Assembly: GCF_015206885.1 (NCBI RefSeq)
Contig: NZ_JADEXY010000015.1
Coordinates: 1-42,331, forward strand
From: Microcystis aeruginosa LEGE 91341
Lineage (GTDB): Bacteria; Cyanobacteriota; Cyanobacteriia; Cyanobacteriales; Microcystaceae
Length of the DNA: 42,331 bases
Direction: 5' to 3'
The translations under genes were made by a program, and so were the position numbers. The notes under the pieces were generated by a model, which made no database searches, was not told the origin of the DNA, and saw only the letters and a program-made list of their open reading frames with translations. Below are positions 19,990-26,985 of the stretch, in pieces; the stretch's first letter is position 1; each line of letters begins with the position of its first letter.

Positions 19990-20307
19990 ATGGCAGTCAA
20001 AAAAGAGTTTTCCAGTTTTCAGGAACTGTTGCAAACCACTAATCTTCCCGTGTTAGTGGATTTCTATGCCACTTGGTGCGGTCCTTGTCAAATGATGGCT
20101 CCGATTCTAGAACAAACGGGAATGTATTTCAAAAATCGCCTACAAATTGTCAAAATTGATACAGACAAATATCCTAATTTAGCTACTAAGTACGGTATTC
20201 AAGCTTTACCGACTTTAGTAGTCTTTAAAAATGGTCAACCGATCGATCGAATCGAGGGAGTGGTGCAGGTTAACCAACTGGTTCAACATTTACAAACTCT
20301 GTTGTAA
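19990..20307 (+). CDS. trxA: thioredoxin
   Basis: A 105-aa cytosolic disulfide reductase with the canonical active site ATWCGPCQMMAP (about residues 27-38). The cis-proline loop is IQALPTLVVFKNGQ (about 75-88). It is probably reduced by ferredoxin- or NADPH-thioredoxin reductase. Cyanobacteria carry several types (m, x, y and others). I do not assign the type with certainty. A strong GAGG site lies upstream of the ATG. DUF427 follows after 33 nt, so trxA-DUF427-coaD may be co-transcribed. Confidence 0.95.
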   Translation: MAVKKEFSSFQELLQTTNLPVLVDFYATWCGPCQMMAPILEQTGMYFKNRLQIVKIDTDKYPNLATKYGIQALPTLVVFKNGQPIDRIEGVVQVNQLVQHLQTLL

Positions 20308-20340
20308 GATAATTTTGAACCAGAACTAGGAGTTAGTGTC

Positions 20341-20625
20341 ATGGCAAAGGCGATTTGGAATGGTGCAGTGGTAGCGGAAAGCGATAACTGCGAAATTGTC
20401 GAGGGAAACTACTATTTTCCCCCCGATACCATCAAAGCTGAATATTTTCAACCCAGTAACACCCATACCATTTGTTCTTGGAAAGGAGAGGCTAGTTATT
20501 ATACTCTCAGGGTAGATGGACAGGACAATAAAGATGCCGCTTGGTATTATCCCGATCCTAAACCAAAAGCCCAAAATATTAAAGGATATATCGCTTTTTG
20601 GCGAGGTGTGCAGGTTGAGAAATGA
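20341..20625 (+). CDS. DUF427 family protein
   Basis: A 94-aa protein of the DUF427 family, small soluble beta-rich proteins of unknown biochemical role. Characteristic elements are [13 protein letters not shown] near the N-terminus, [30 protein letters not shown] and [29 protein letters not shown] lies before the ATG as ribosome-binding site. Its TGA overlaps the coaD start by 4 nt (ATGA), a sign of translational coupling. Confidence 0.9.
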   Translation: MAKAIWNGAVVAESDNCEIVEGNYYFPPDTIKAEYFQPSNTHTICSWKGEASYYTLRVDGQDNKDAAWYYPDPKPKAQNIKGYIAFWRGVQVEK

Positions 20626-21095
20626 TCGCCATCTACCCCGGCAGCTTCGATCCAGTTACATTCGGTCATTTAGATATTATCGAACGCAGTGTACCACTAT
20701 TCGAGCGAGTAATCGTGGCAGTTCTCTGCAATCCCCATAAAAACCCCCTGTTTCCCGTCGAAAAACGCATAGAACAGATCAGTTACTGTACAAAACACCT
20801 GAAAAACGTTGAGATAGACAGTTTTTCAGGATTGACGGTTGAATATGCCAGATTAAAAGGTGCTAAGGTACTTTTGCGGGGGTTGCGCGTTCTCTCAGAC
20901 TTTGAAAAAGAACTGCAAATGGCACACACCAATAAAACTCTCTGGGAAGGAATCGAAACGGTTTTTTTAGCCACCACTAAAGAATATAGTTTTTTAAGTA
21001 GTAGCGTGGTTAAAGAAATTGCTCAATTCGGTGGCTCTGTCACCCATCTAGTCCCAGAAAACGTTTCTAGGGATATTTACTCATACTACAGTTAA
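20622..21095 (+). CDS. coaD: phosphopantetheine adenylyltransferase
   Basis: Transfers AMP from ATP to 4'-phosphopantetheine, the penultimate step of coenzyme A synthesis. The 157-aa protein is full length. It contains [17 protein letters not shown] with the T/HxGH nucleotidyltransferase motif (TFGH, residues 14-17), [22 protein letters not shown] and the C-terminal [18 protein letters not shown]. Its start overlaps the stop of the DUF427 gene. The Cdv3-like gene follows at 36 nt. From memory, the coaD-cdv3 neighbourhood is also found in other unicellular cyanobacteria. Confidence 0.96.
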   Translation: MIAIYPGSFDPVTFGHLDIIERSVPLFERVIVAVLCNPHKNPLFPVEKRIEQISYCTKHLKNVEIDSFSGLTVEYARLKGAKVLLRGLRVLSDFEKELQMAHTNKTLWEGIETVFLATTKEYSFLSSSVVKEIAQFGGSVTHLVPENVSRDIYSYYS

Positions 21096-21131
21096 CATAC
21101 TAAAATACAGTAATGAGGACGATCTGAACCT

Positions 21132-21791
21132 ATGGCGCGCCGAGAACCTAATGATCCCAGAAAAGCAGTACCTAACACTTCTAATAGTGGGGTTCCCAGT
21201 CCACCCGTCGATTTCGATATCTATCAGGATTTGGCGCGTCTGCAAGAGATGATTTTTGATAGTTTCCATATCCCCCTCACCCGTTGGACAATGATCGATG
21301 AGGGACAGATATCCGAACAGATCGATATCATCTATGAAACCGTGCCACCGGCAGTACAGAAAGCTTTAGCAATTTTGCAGGAAGAACAGGAAATTATCAC
21401 TAAAGCGGAGGAATACGCTCAACAAGTTCTTCGTTCCGCTCAACAAAGAGCCGCCCAAATTCTCGACGAGTCTGGTATTATTCAACAAGCAGAACGGCAA
21501 GCAGCCCAAATTCGTCAACGGGTTCAGCAGGAGTGCGAATCCTTGCAACAACAAACCCTCGATGAAATCGAACAGATGCGTCACAGCACCTTGCAGGAAG
21601 TGCAACAGTTACGACAAAAAACCCAAGCTGAATGTCATGAAATTCAAAAAGGCGCTGACGACTATGCTGAAGCGGTTTTAGAACATCTTGATCAACAATT
21701 AGGGCAAATGTTACAGGTTGTCCGTAACGGTCGTCAACAGGTAAGATCGAAACCAGCATCTTTAAAAAATCTATCCGGAGAACGTCTTTAA
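21132..21791 (+). CDS. cdv3: Cdv3/DivIVA-like coiled-coil protein
   Basis: A 219-aa protein with a conserved N-terminal block (DFDIYQDLARLQEMIFD, then SFHIPLTRWTMIDEG, about residues 27-63). A long alanine/glutamine/glutamate-rich coiled coil follows (about 80-195) with heptad-like AQQRAAQILDES and RQAAQIRQRVQQECE segments. This matches the cyanobacterial Cdv3 (DivIVA-like) family, which is reported to take part in cell division and septum placement. The position after coaD is consistent. The coiled coil superficially resembles ATP synthase b subunits, but there is no membrane anchor. The stop codon is directly followed by a TCAGTTA tandem array. Confidence 0.75.
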   Translation: MARREPNDPRKAVPNTSNSGVPSPPVDFDIYQDLARLQEMIFDSFHIPLTRWTMIDEGQISEQIDIIYETVPPAVQKALAILQEEQEIITKAEEYAQQVLRSAQQRAAQILDESGIIQQAERQAAQIRQRVQQECESLQQQTLDEIEQMRHSTLQEVQQLRQKTQAECHEIQKGADDYAEAVLEHLDQQLGQMLQVVRNGRQQVRSKPASLKNLSGERL

Positions 21792-21946
21792 TCAGTTATC
21801 AGTTATCAGTTATCAGATGTAAGTTTTAAGTTAATTAGTTAGTTATCTTTACCTTTATCTTTATCCCTGATTACTGTTTACTATTTACTGATCGCTGAAA
21901 AGAACCAAACCTCCGATTCCTCACCGATAACTGATAACGGAATTTC
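21792..21946. repeat. gap with inverted tandem-repeat arms
   Basis: The cdv3 stop codon is immediately followed by TCAGTTATCAGTTATCAG (from 21792). Near the other end GATAACTGATAACGG (about 21923-21937) precedes the next ATG. The arms are complementary over at least 11 bp, so the transcript could form a long hairpin enclosing the gap. No ORF is supported inside. Confidence 0.75.
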
Positions 21947-22744
21947 ATGAATAACCCCTCCTCGAATTCCCCTCTATTCGGACGCTTTCTTAGCGGGTTA
22001 TTTAGCTGGAAAATTTGGTTATTTCTCCAGATATTTCAAGGTAGTAAAAGCTTTTATCGATTCCTGTATCATTATTTATATCGTCGTCCTAAAATCGATC
22101 GCATTCTCGGTAGCGATGTTATCTATATCCCTGAGAAAAAACTTTATAGCATTCCCCTCGATGTGCTGAAAATGGAGCGGCAAATGGTTAATAGTGATCG
22201 CCAGCAGTTGACTTCTGTTACCACTTGGAAAGTTAAAACAATTCATCCCACCATCACCGAAACCGAGATCCAATTCCACGATATTACCGTCGATTTACAA
22301 CAGGTACACCTGATTAAATCAGATCTTAATAACTACGATTATACTAATACTCGCCGCTTGGCTCCTCTGGTGAAAACCTTACTTTTTGAAATTAACCCCA
22401 AAATTGCCAGTTTAGTAGAAAAGAAAAATCAATTACATAGACTGCGAAATCTGGCCGCATCTTCGGAAATTTTTCACTCACAAACTCCATTGTATGATCG
22501 AGCAATTAATCAAGTCCAGCTAATTATTGATCAAGCGGAAGCTTTAGGACAAGAATGTTTAAAATTTATCCGAGAAACTCTGATCGAACGGGAATTAGTG
22601 CAATCCGATATCGATAGCAATCTCGTTGATTGTAACCTCGATTTTGCTAGTCAATATCAACTAATCCAAGAAAAATATCAACTCTGGAAAGAAGAAGTAC
22701 AAGCTTATTTTGAATTAAAAGATTCTTCCCTACCTAAAAATTAA
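21947..22744 (+). CDS. conserved-looking hypothetical protein
   Basis: A 265-aa protein I do not recognise. Residues 1-50 are rich in aromatic and hydrophobic residues (LFSWKIWLFLQIFQ, then RFLYHYLYRRPKID), suggesting membrane association by an amphipathic region rather than a clear span. The middle (about 50-110) looks beta-rich, with DVIYIPEKKLYSIPLDVL. The C-terminal half (about 135-260) is charged and helical, likely partly coiled coil (LVEKKNQLHRLRNLAAS, then LIQEKYQLWKEEVQAY). It stands between cdv3 and folP, separated from both by repeat-bearing gaps. Codon use matches its neighbours. Confidence 0.7.
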   Translation: MNNPSSNSPLFGRFLSGLFSWKIWLFLQIFQGSKSFYRFLYHYLYRRPKIDRILGSDVIYIPEKKLYSIPLDVLKMERQMVNSDRQQLTSVTTWKVKTIHPTITETEIQFHDITVDLQQVHLIKSDLNNYDYTNTRRLAPLVKTLLFEINPKIASLVEKKNQLHRLRNLAASSEIFHSQTPLYDRAINQVQLIIDQAEALGQECLKFIRETLIERELVQSDIDSNLVDCNLDFASQYQLIQEKYQLWKEEVQAYFELKDSSLPKN

Positions 22745-22757
22745 CTATCACCGTCAG

Positions 22758-22796
22758 TAATCAGTAATCAGTTATCAGTTATCAGTTATCAGGAGA
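22758..22796. repeat. short tandem repeat array before folP
   Basis: CAGTAATCAGTAATCAGTTATCAGTT-type units lie between the hypothetical gene and folP. They have the same sense-strand orientation (TCAGTTA after an upstream stop codon) as the arrays after cdv3 and nadK. A CATAATTCATAATTCAT repeat follows at about 22821, inside the longest possible folP frame. Confidence 0.75.
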
Positions 22797-22864
22797 TTAT
22801 TTTGATTTATTCTCCACACTTCATAATTCATAATTCATATACTTTTTCAACAGGATTTATTATT

Positions 22865-23707
22865 ATGTCTAATTTAACGACAATTCGTGAACATATTTTT
22901 GCTTGGGGAAAACGCACCTATATCATGGGTGTTTTGAACGTTACTCCCGATAGTTTTAGTGATGGGGGAGAATTTGACAATGTTGAAAATGCCCTGCTAC
23001 AAGCGGTGAAAATGATCGAAGCTGGGGCTGATATAATCGATATCGGTGGTCAATCCAGCCGTCCAGGAGCGCAAGAAATTAGCCTAGAAGCAGAATTATC
23101 GCGAGTTATCCCCGTAATCACCGCTATTCGACAACAAAGTTCTATTCCTATCTCTCTCGATACCACTAGGGCGATCGTAGCAGCCCAAGGTATCGCCGCC
23201 GGGGCCGATTTGATCAATGATATTTCTGGGGGAACCTTTGATCGCCTATTATTACCTACGGTGGCTAAATTAGCCGTTCCCATCATCCTCATGCACCTGC
23301 GGGGCAATCCGCAAACCATGCAATCCCTAACACATTATGATAATTTAGTCAAGGAAATTAAAGAATTTTTACAGAATCGCGTTAAGGAAGCTTTACAGTG
23401 GGGTATTGCTAGGGAAAATATTATCATCGATCCGGGGATTGGTTTCGCCAAAACTGGGACACAAAATCTTGAGTTATTGCGAGAATTAGGGCAATTTCGG
23501 GATTTAGATTTACCTATTTTAATTGGGTTGTCGAGAAAACGCTTTATCGGCGAGATTACAGGCAAAGATGACCCAAAAGAACGAGTTTTCGGAACGGCGG
23601 CGGCCTGTGCTATAGCGATCGCTAAGGGGGCTGATATCCTGCGCGTTCATGATGTGGCTGCGATCGTAGATGTGAGGAAAGTGGTGGACGCAATCGAGCG
23701 AAGTTGA
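22865..23707 (+). CDS. folP: dihydropteroate synthase
   Basis: Condenses p-aminobenzoate with dihydropterin pyrophosphate to give 7,8-dihydropteroate in folate synthesis. It is the target of sulfonamides. I use the ATG at 22865 (280 aa). The frame continues upstream to a TTG at 22802, but that part is made of repeat sequence. Signatures are IMGVLNVTPDSFSDGG (about residues 19-34), GADIIDIGGQSSRPGA (about 52-67), DLINDISGG (about 117-125), MHLRGNPQTMQS and IIIDPGIGFAKTG (about 182-194), ending with GLSRKRFIG and RVHDV. All substrate loops are present. Confidence 0.96.
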   Translation: MSNLTTIREHIFAWGKRTYIMGVLNVTPDSFSDGGEFDNVENALLQAVKMIEAGADIIDIGGQSSRPGAQEISLEAELSRVIPVITAIRQQSSIPISLDTTRAIVAAQGIAAGADLINDISGGTFDRLLLPTVAKLAVPIILMHLRGNPQTMQSLTHYDNLVKEIKEFLQNRVKEALQWGIARENIIIDPGIGFAKTGTQNLELLRELGQFRDLDLPILIGLSRKRFIGEITGKDDPKERVFGTAAACAIAIAKGADILRVHDVAAIVDVRKVVDAIERS

Positions 23708-23755
23708 AAATTTTTGCTAGTCTTAGAATCATCCACAGTTCGATCGAAATTAGCG

Positions 23756-24214
23756 ATGAATAGCCAACTAACCAGCGATCATTGTATGTTACCCGTGATT
23801 CGATCTCCCCAGGATTATCAAGTTTTTCGCATTAGCGCTGGGGATACGAATCGTTTGGCGATCGTCTTTGATTCTACCGTAGCGGGGGATTCCTTGACCG
23901 TCTGTGTGGAAATTTTCGATCCCCACGGTCGCACCCCTACCCATCGTCATCATTTTGCCGTAGAAATGTTTTTTATCCTCAAAGGGGAGGGAATGGCTAT
24001 CTGTGATGGTAAAGCGATTCCCCTCGGTCCGGGGGATAGTTTATTAGTCCGTCCCACGGGTATTCACGAGATTAGAAATGTGGGGGACGAAAGACTTTAT
24101 GCACTATGTTTTATGGTTCCCAATGAGGATTTTTCGGAATTAATTCGTAATGGTATCCCAGAGGAGTTAGACGCAGAAGATTTAGAGGTGTTGATGGGAA
24201 CTATTAAAGGATAA
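23756..24214 (+). CDS. cupin-domain protein
   Basis: A 152-aa single-domain cupin. The metal-binding motif 1 is clear: HRHHFAVEMFFILKGEG supplies His, His and Glu. Motif 2 is PGDSLLVRPTGIHEIRN. Cupins include dioxygenases, isomerases and ligand-binding proteins, so no reaction can be named. The C-terminal tail is acidic (EELDAEDLEVL). I prefer the ATG at 23756 to a TTG 42 nt upstream. It lies 48 nt after folP and may be read in the same transcript. Confidence 0.88.
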   Translation: MNSQLTSDHCMLPVIRSPQDYQVFRISAGDTNRLAIVFDSTVAGDSLTVCVEIFDPHGRTPTHRHHFAVEMFFILKGEGMAICDGKAIPLGPGDSLLVRPTGIHEIRNVGDERLYALCFMVPNEDFSELIRNGIPEELDAEDLEVLMGTIKG

Positions 24215-24231
24215 TCAAGCCATATTATCCC

Positions 24232-24432
24232 TTAAATTTTGGGCTTTTTTTTCAGGAAAAGAGCGATAAAAAAGGTAAAGGTTCCTCCCAGAAGGCCGAA
24301 GATTAGCCAATTTAATCTTGGATAGCCTTTATTGATAGCGATGACTGTAGCAATGCCACCGATGAGACAATGCCAGAAAAAAAGCAACAAGAATAAATCT
24401 AAGCTCGGGGAAATATCAGCAATTAGTTTCAT
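24232..24432 (-). CDS. small two-span membrane protein, unknown
   Basis: A 66-aa predicted membrane protein with two hydrophobic segments (about residues 9-32 and 40-60). They are joined by a short basic loop (NKGYPRLNW), and the C-terminus is lysine-rich. It is convergent with the cupin gene, with 17 nt between them. I do not recognise a family. The regular two-helix layout and clean start support a real gene, but its small size keeps confidence moderate. Confidence 0.55.
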   Translation of the reverse strand: MKLIADISPSLDLFLLLFFWHCLIGGIATVIAINKGYPRLNWLIFGLLGGTFTFFIALFLKKKPKI

Positions 24433-24817
24433 ATTTTATCAGTAGAGCGATCGAGTTAATTGTTTAGATAGCAAATCTCTAGAATCTTTCCAATGGCCGA
24501 ATCCCTTGGCCGGTGTTATGTTTATTAACCTCTATATAACGGTGTGCAGTCGTATGAGGTACAGTGTCACGAGCTATAAACCATGCTAGTCAAAGCTTGG
24601 TTTGTATCTCACTCAAGCGCTTACCGCTATAAGTATTTCTATTTTTTTGTCCAAGGCCATTTTGTTCCCATCTCGGTTAAAGCTGAAAAAACTAGATAGA
24701 GAATGAGAAGGACAACACCAAAGAGAAAAGTCAATAAGTCGTTATTCATCGAGTCATCACTGATAGGTTAAAGGTCACTGATTCGCTACTATCCATTTGT
24801 CCACTACTTAGCAATTA
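24433..24817. other. gap with little annotated content
   Basis: AT-rich stretch between two minus-strand genes. It contains the 36-codon membrane ORF listed separately (24639-24749). It also holds the palindrome-like GGCCGAATCCCTTGGCCGG at about 24496 and nothing else I can support. No promoter pair is clear. Confidence 0.5.
24639..24749 (-). CDS. putative 36-aa single-span membrane peptide
   Basis: A reading frame on the minus strand encodes 36 residues. It begins MNNDLLTFLFGVVLLILYLV, continues with a polar stretch, and ends in KWPWTKK. One hydrophobic helix (about residues 5-23) is followed by a basic aromatic tail. This layout matches the many tiny thylakoid or NDH-1/photosystem subunits of cyanobacteria, but I cannot match it to a named one. 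There is no strong ribosome-binding site. It is too small for the usual ORF cut-off and could be chance. Confidence 0.4.
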   Translation of the reverse strand: MNNDLLTFLFGVVLLILYLVFSALTEMGTKWPWTKK

Positions 24818-25397
24818 CTGTTTTTCTGGACTGTTAAAACAGGTTTGATTATTGTTGCTGTCGTGCCAAATAGTTAAGCACTGTGTCCAGAGTTAATTCT
24901 AAGCGTTCTGAGATTTGTTGTGGGGTTAAACCGAGGTCTTGCAGTAGAGGAATTGTTTTCAATTTTTGCAAGTTTATTCCCTGTTCAATTCCCTGTTCAA
25001 TTCCCTGTTCAATTCCATCTCCAAAAGCTTCTTGATAGAAACGAGTTTGTTTTAGGTCTTGTAGTTCTAACATAGCTTCTATTTCCTCTCGACTGCTGTT
25101 TTTCTGGACTGTTAAAACAGGTTTGATTATTGTTGCTGTTGTGCCAAATAGTTAAGCACTGTTTCCAGAGTCAAGTCTAAGCGTTCTGAGATTTGTTGTG
25201 GGGTTAAACCGAGGTCTTGCAGTAGAGAAATTGTTTTCAATTTTTGCAAGTTTATTCCCTGTTCAATTCCCTGTTCAATTCCCTGTTCAATTCCCTGTTC
25301 AATTCCCTGTTCAATTCCATCTCCAAAAGCTTCTTGATAGAAACGAGTTTGTTTTAGGTCTTGTAGTTCCAACATAGCTTCAATTTCCTCTCGACTT
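24818..25397. repeat. tandem duplication of the 3' part of a DUF2887 gene
   Basis: Two adjacent copies of a segment beginning CTGTTTTTCTGGACTG, at 24818 and 25096 (278 bp apart). Copy 1 runs to about 25095. Copy 2 continues to about 25397, where the match stops in CTCTCGACT. The copies differ at scattered bases. The second has two extra 12-bp units (GTTCAATTCCCT). Copy 2 contains the true 3' end of the nuclease gene; copy 1 is the leftover. Confidence 0.9.
24849..25073 (-). pseudogene. duplicated C-terminal fragment of DUF2887 nuclease
   Basis: A 74-codon frame starting MLELQDLKQTRFYQEAF. It repeats the last quarter of the neighbouring 282-aa gene, whose internal Met is in the same place. 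The N-terminal nuclease domain is absent, so it cannot be an active enzyme. It has three GIEQ repeats against five in the full gene. A few substitutions have accumulated (LELTLDTVLNYLARQQQ versus LDLTLETVLNYLAQQQQ), and the reading frame is still open. Whether it is expressed is unknown. Confidence 0.85.
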
Positions 25398-25975
25398 TTT
25401 TGGGGTAACTTATAAATGATTATGGTTTCGATTAAATCAATGACATTTTTCTGCACTAAGCGATCGCTCACTTCTCTTTGAGCCTGTTTAATTAAAATCT
25501 TAGCAGAATTAACAGCTTGACTCTCACTTTCCGTAACCAATTTGACCATGGCGATCGCTAAGGAAGGAGTCTCGTCATTTGCCAATTCATCCAGATAGAT
25601 TCTTTTAATCCTGGCCAAGGATAAAAAATCGGCAAATTGCTGGGGATGTTCTCGCTCAATTTCTCGACTAGGATAAATAACAACTATCTGCCAGGGTGAT
25701 AAAGGTTTATACTGTCTAAGATACAGGAAAAGTTCCGAAAATAATCGATAATATAGGTCTTCATCCTTTTGAAACTGCACTTCTACCAGATAAAAGGGTG
25801 AATTTTCTAGATTATCGAGCGGCAAAAATAAACCATCCAATCGAAAAGCTAGTTGTTTAACTTCTTGGGAAGTAAATCGATAATTGCTAACGATAGCATC
25901 GGGTCGCTCAATTAATTCAAAGAACGAATCGGGAAAATCGAGAAACATTCGATAGAATATGCTGTCAGTTTTCAT
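25127..25975 (-). CDS. DUF2887 / Rpn-family PD-(D/E)XK nuclease-like protein
   Basis: A 282-aa protein of the DUF2887 group, related to Rpn recombination-promoting nucleases and often misnamed 'putative transposase'. It starts MKTDSIFYRMFLDFPDSFFEL, typical of the family. The nuclease core is visible: the Asp of FRLDGLFLPLD and the EVQ of FYLVEVQFQKDED (about residues 67-79), then YYRLFSELFLYLRQYKP. The C-terminus has five GIEQ tetrapeptides encoded by a 12-bp tandem repeat, then a helix-turn-helix-like LGLTPQQISERLDLTLETV. Such genes occur in many copies in Microcystis and vary in this tail. It is probably an accessory, recently rearranged locus. Confidence 0.85.
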   Translation of the reverse strand: MKTDSIFYRMFLDFPDSFFELIERPDAIVSNYRFTSQEVKQLAFRLDGLFLPLDNLENSPFYLVEVQFQKDEDLYYRLFSELFLYLRQYKPLSPWQIVVIYPSREIEREHPQQFADFLSLARIKRIYLDELANDETPSLAIAMVKLVTESESQAVNSAKILIKQAQREVSDRLVQKNVIDLIETIIIYKLPQKSREEIEAMLELQDLKQTRFYQEAFGDGIEQGIEQGIEQGIEQGIEQGINLQKLKTISLLQDLGLTPQQISERLDLTLETVLNYLAQQQQ

Positions 25976-26033
25976 GCTGCCACAAAATTACCTGTAATTT
26001 CCGCTTAATCCGCCCACAAAAGAGAATTAACCT

Positions 26034-26921
26034 ATGATCATCCCATCATTTCTGCAACCCGGTGCTAAAGTTTCTCTGGTGGCCACCAGTGGATCCGTCA
26101 AGGAATTAGCCGCCCTAGAAAAAGGCGTAGAAATCTGGCGATCGAGGGGTTATCAAGTGGAATTTAGCGAGAATTGGTCGAATCGTCTGGGTTATCTCGC
26201 TGGTAGCGACGAGCAACGTCGTCAAGCTTTAGCCCAAACATGGCAAGATGCCGATTGTCAAGCAATTCTCTGCGCTAGGGGGGGTTACGGTAGCGCTCGC
26301 CTCTTAGAAAATTGGACATGGGCAAAAACTAACCCAAAATGGTTAATCGGTTTTTCCGACGTGACGGGGATTTTATGGAGTTTAGCGAAACAGGGCATTT
26401 GTAGCGTTCACGGTCCAGTTTTAACCACCTTAGCCCAAGAAAGTCCCCAATCAATTGATCGCCTCTTTTCTCTTCTGGAAGGTCGTCCTTTAGCTCCTCT
26501 TATCGGTCAAGGTTGGGGTGGGGGCAAAGTGCGGGGACGCTTATTACCGGCCAATTTAACCGTAGCCACCCACCTCCTCGGAACCTCGGTTCAACCCACC
26601 CTAGAGGGGGTAATTTTAGCCCTAGAGGACGTAACCGAGGCCCCCTACCGGATTGATCGAATGTTAACTCAGTGGCGAATGCTGGGCATTTTCTCCCAAA
26701 TTAAAGCCATTGCCCTCGGTCGTTTTAGCCGTTGTCTGGCGGCCCCCGGCAGTGATAGTCAAAGCGTGGAGGAAGTCTTAAAAGAGCGTTTGGGCGATTT
26801 AGGCATTGCGGTTATTGCTGAGTTACCTTTCGGTCATGATGGCGATAATGCCGCTTTACCAGTGGGAACAATGGTAGAACTGGACGGGGATCGGGGAATC
26901 TTAGAATTTTTCTATCCCTAA
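26034..26921 (+). CDS. ldcA: LD-carboxypeptidase (MEROPS S66 family)
   Basis: A cytosolic serine peptidase that releases the terminal D-Ala from L,D-linked tetrapeptides during murein recycling. The related MccF type cleaves microcin C-like toxins. The 295-aa protein has the nucleophile region CARGGYGSARLLENW (Ser at about residue 86), IGFSDVTGILWSL, VHGPVL and ALEDVTEAPYRIDRMLTQW carrying the catalytic Glu. ELPFGHDGDNAALPVG near the C-terminus carries the catalytic His. LdcA or MccF specificity cannot be decided from sequence alone. The gene is divergent from the nuclease gene and separated by about 64 nt from ycf39 downstream. Confidence 0.9.
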   Translation: MIIPSFLQPGAKVSLVATSGSVKELAALEKGVEIWRSRGYQVEFSENWSNRLGYLAGSDEQRRQALAQTWQDADCQAILCARGGYGSARLLENWTWAKTNPKWLIGFSDVTGILWSLAKQGICSVHGPVLTTLAQESPQSIDRLFSLLEGRPLAPLIGQGWGGGKVRGRLLPANLTVATHLLGTSVQPTLEGVILALEDVTEAPYRIDRMLTQWRMLGIFSQIKAIALGRFSRCLAAPGSDSQSVEEVLKERLGDLGIAVIAELPFGHDGDNAALPVGTMVELDGDRGILEFFYP

Positions 26922-26985
26922 TGAGCCACTTTTTTGATACTATCTTAGAGAAGTGTTAACAAATGTAACAAAAAATTAATTATAG

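Noticed and set aside
22802-22864. Upstream TTG start of folP
   Set aside because: The extra 21 codons are made of CATAATTCATAATT repeat sequence and do not match the folP N-terminus.
24555-24570. Short match ATGAGGTACAGT to the end of the IS630 fragment at about 42224, as a possible IS remnant
   Set aside because: A 12-base match is expected many times by chance in 42 kb. Flanking bases do not extend the similarity.
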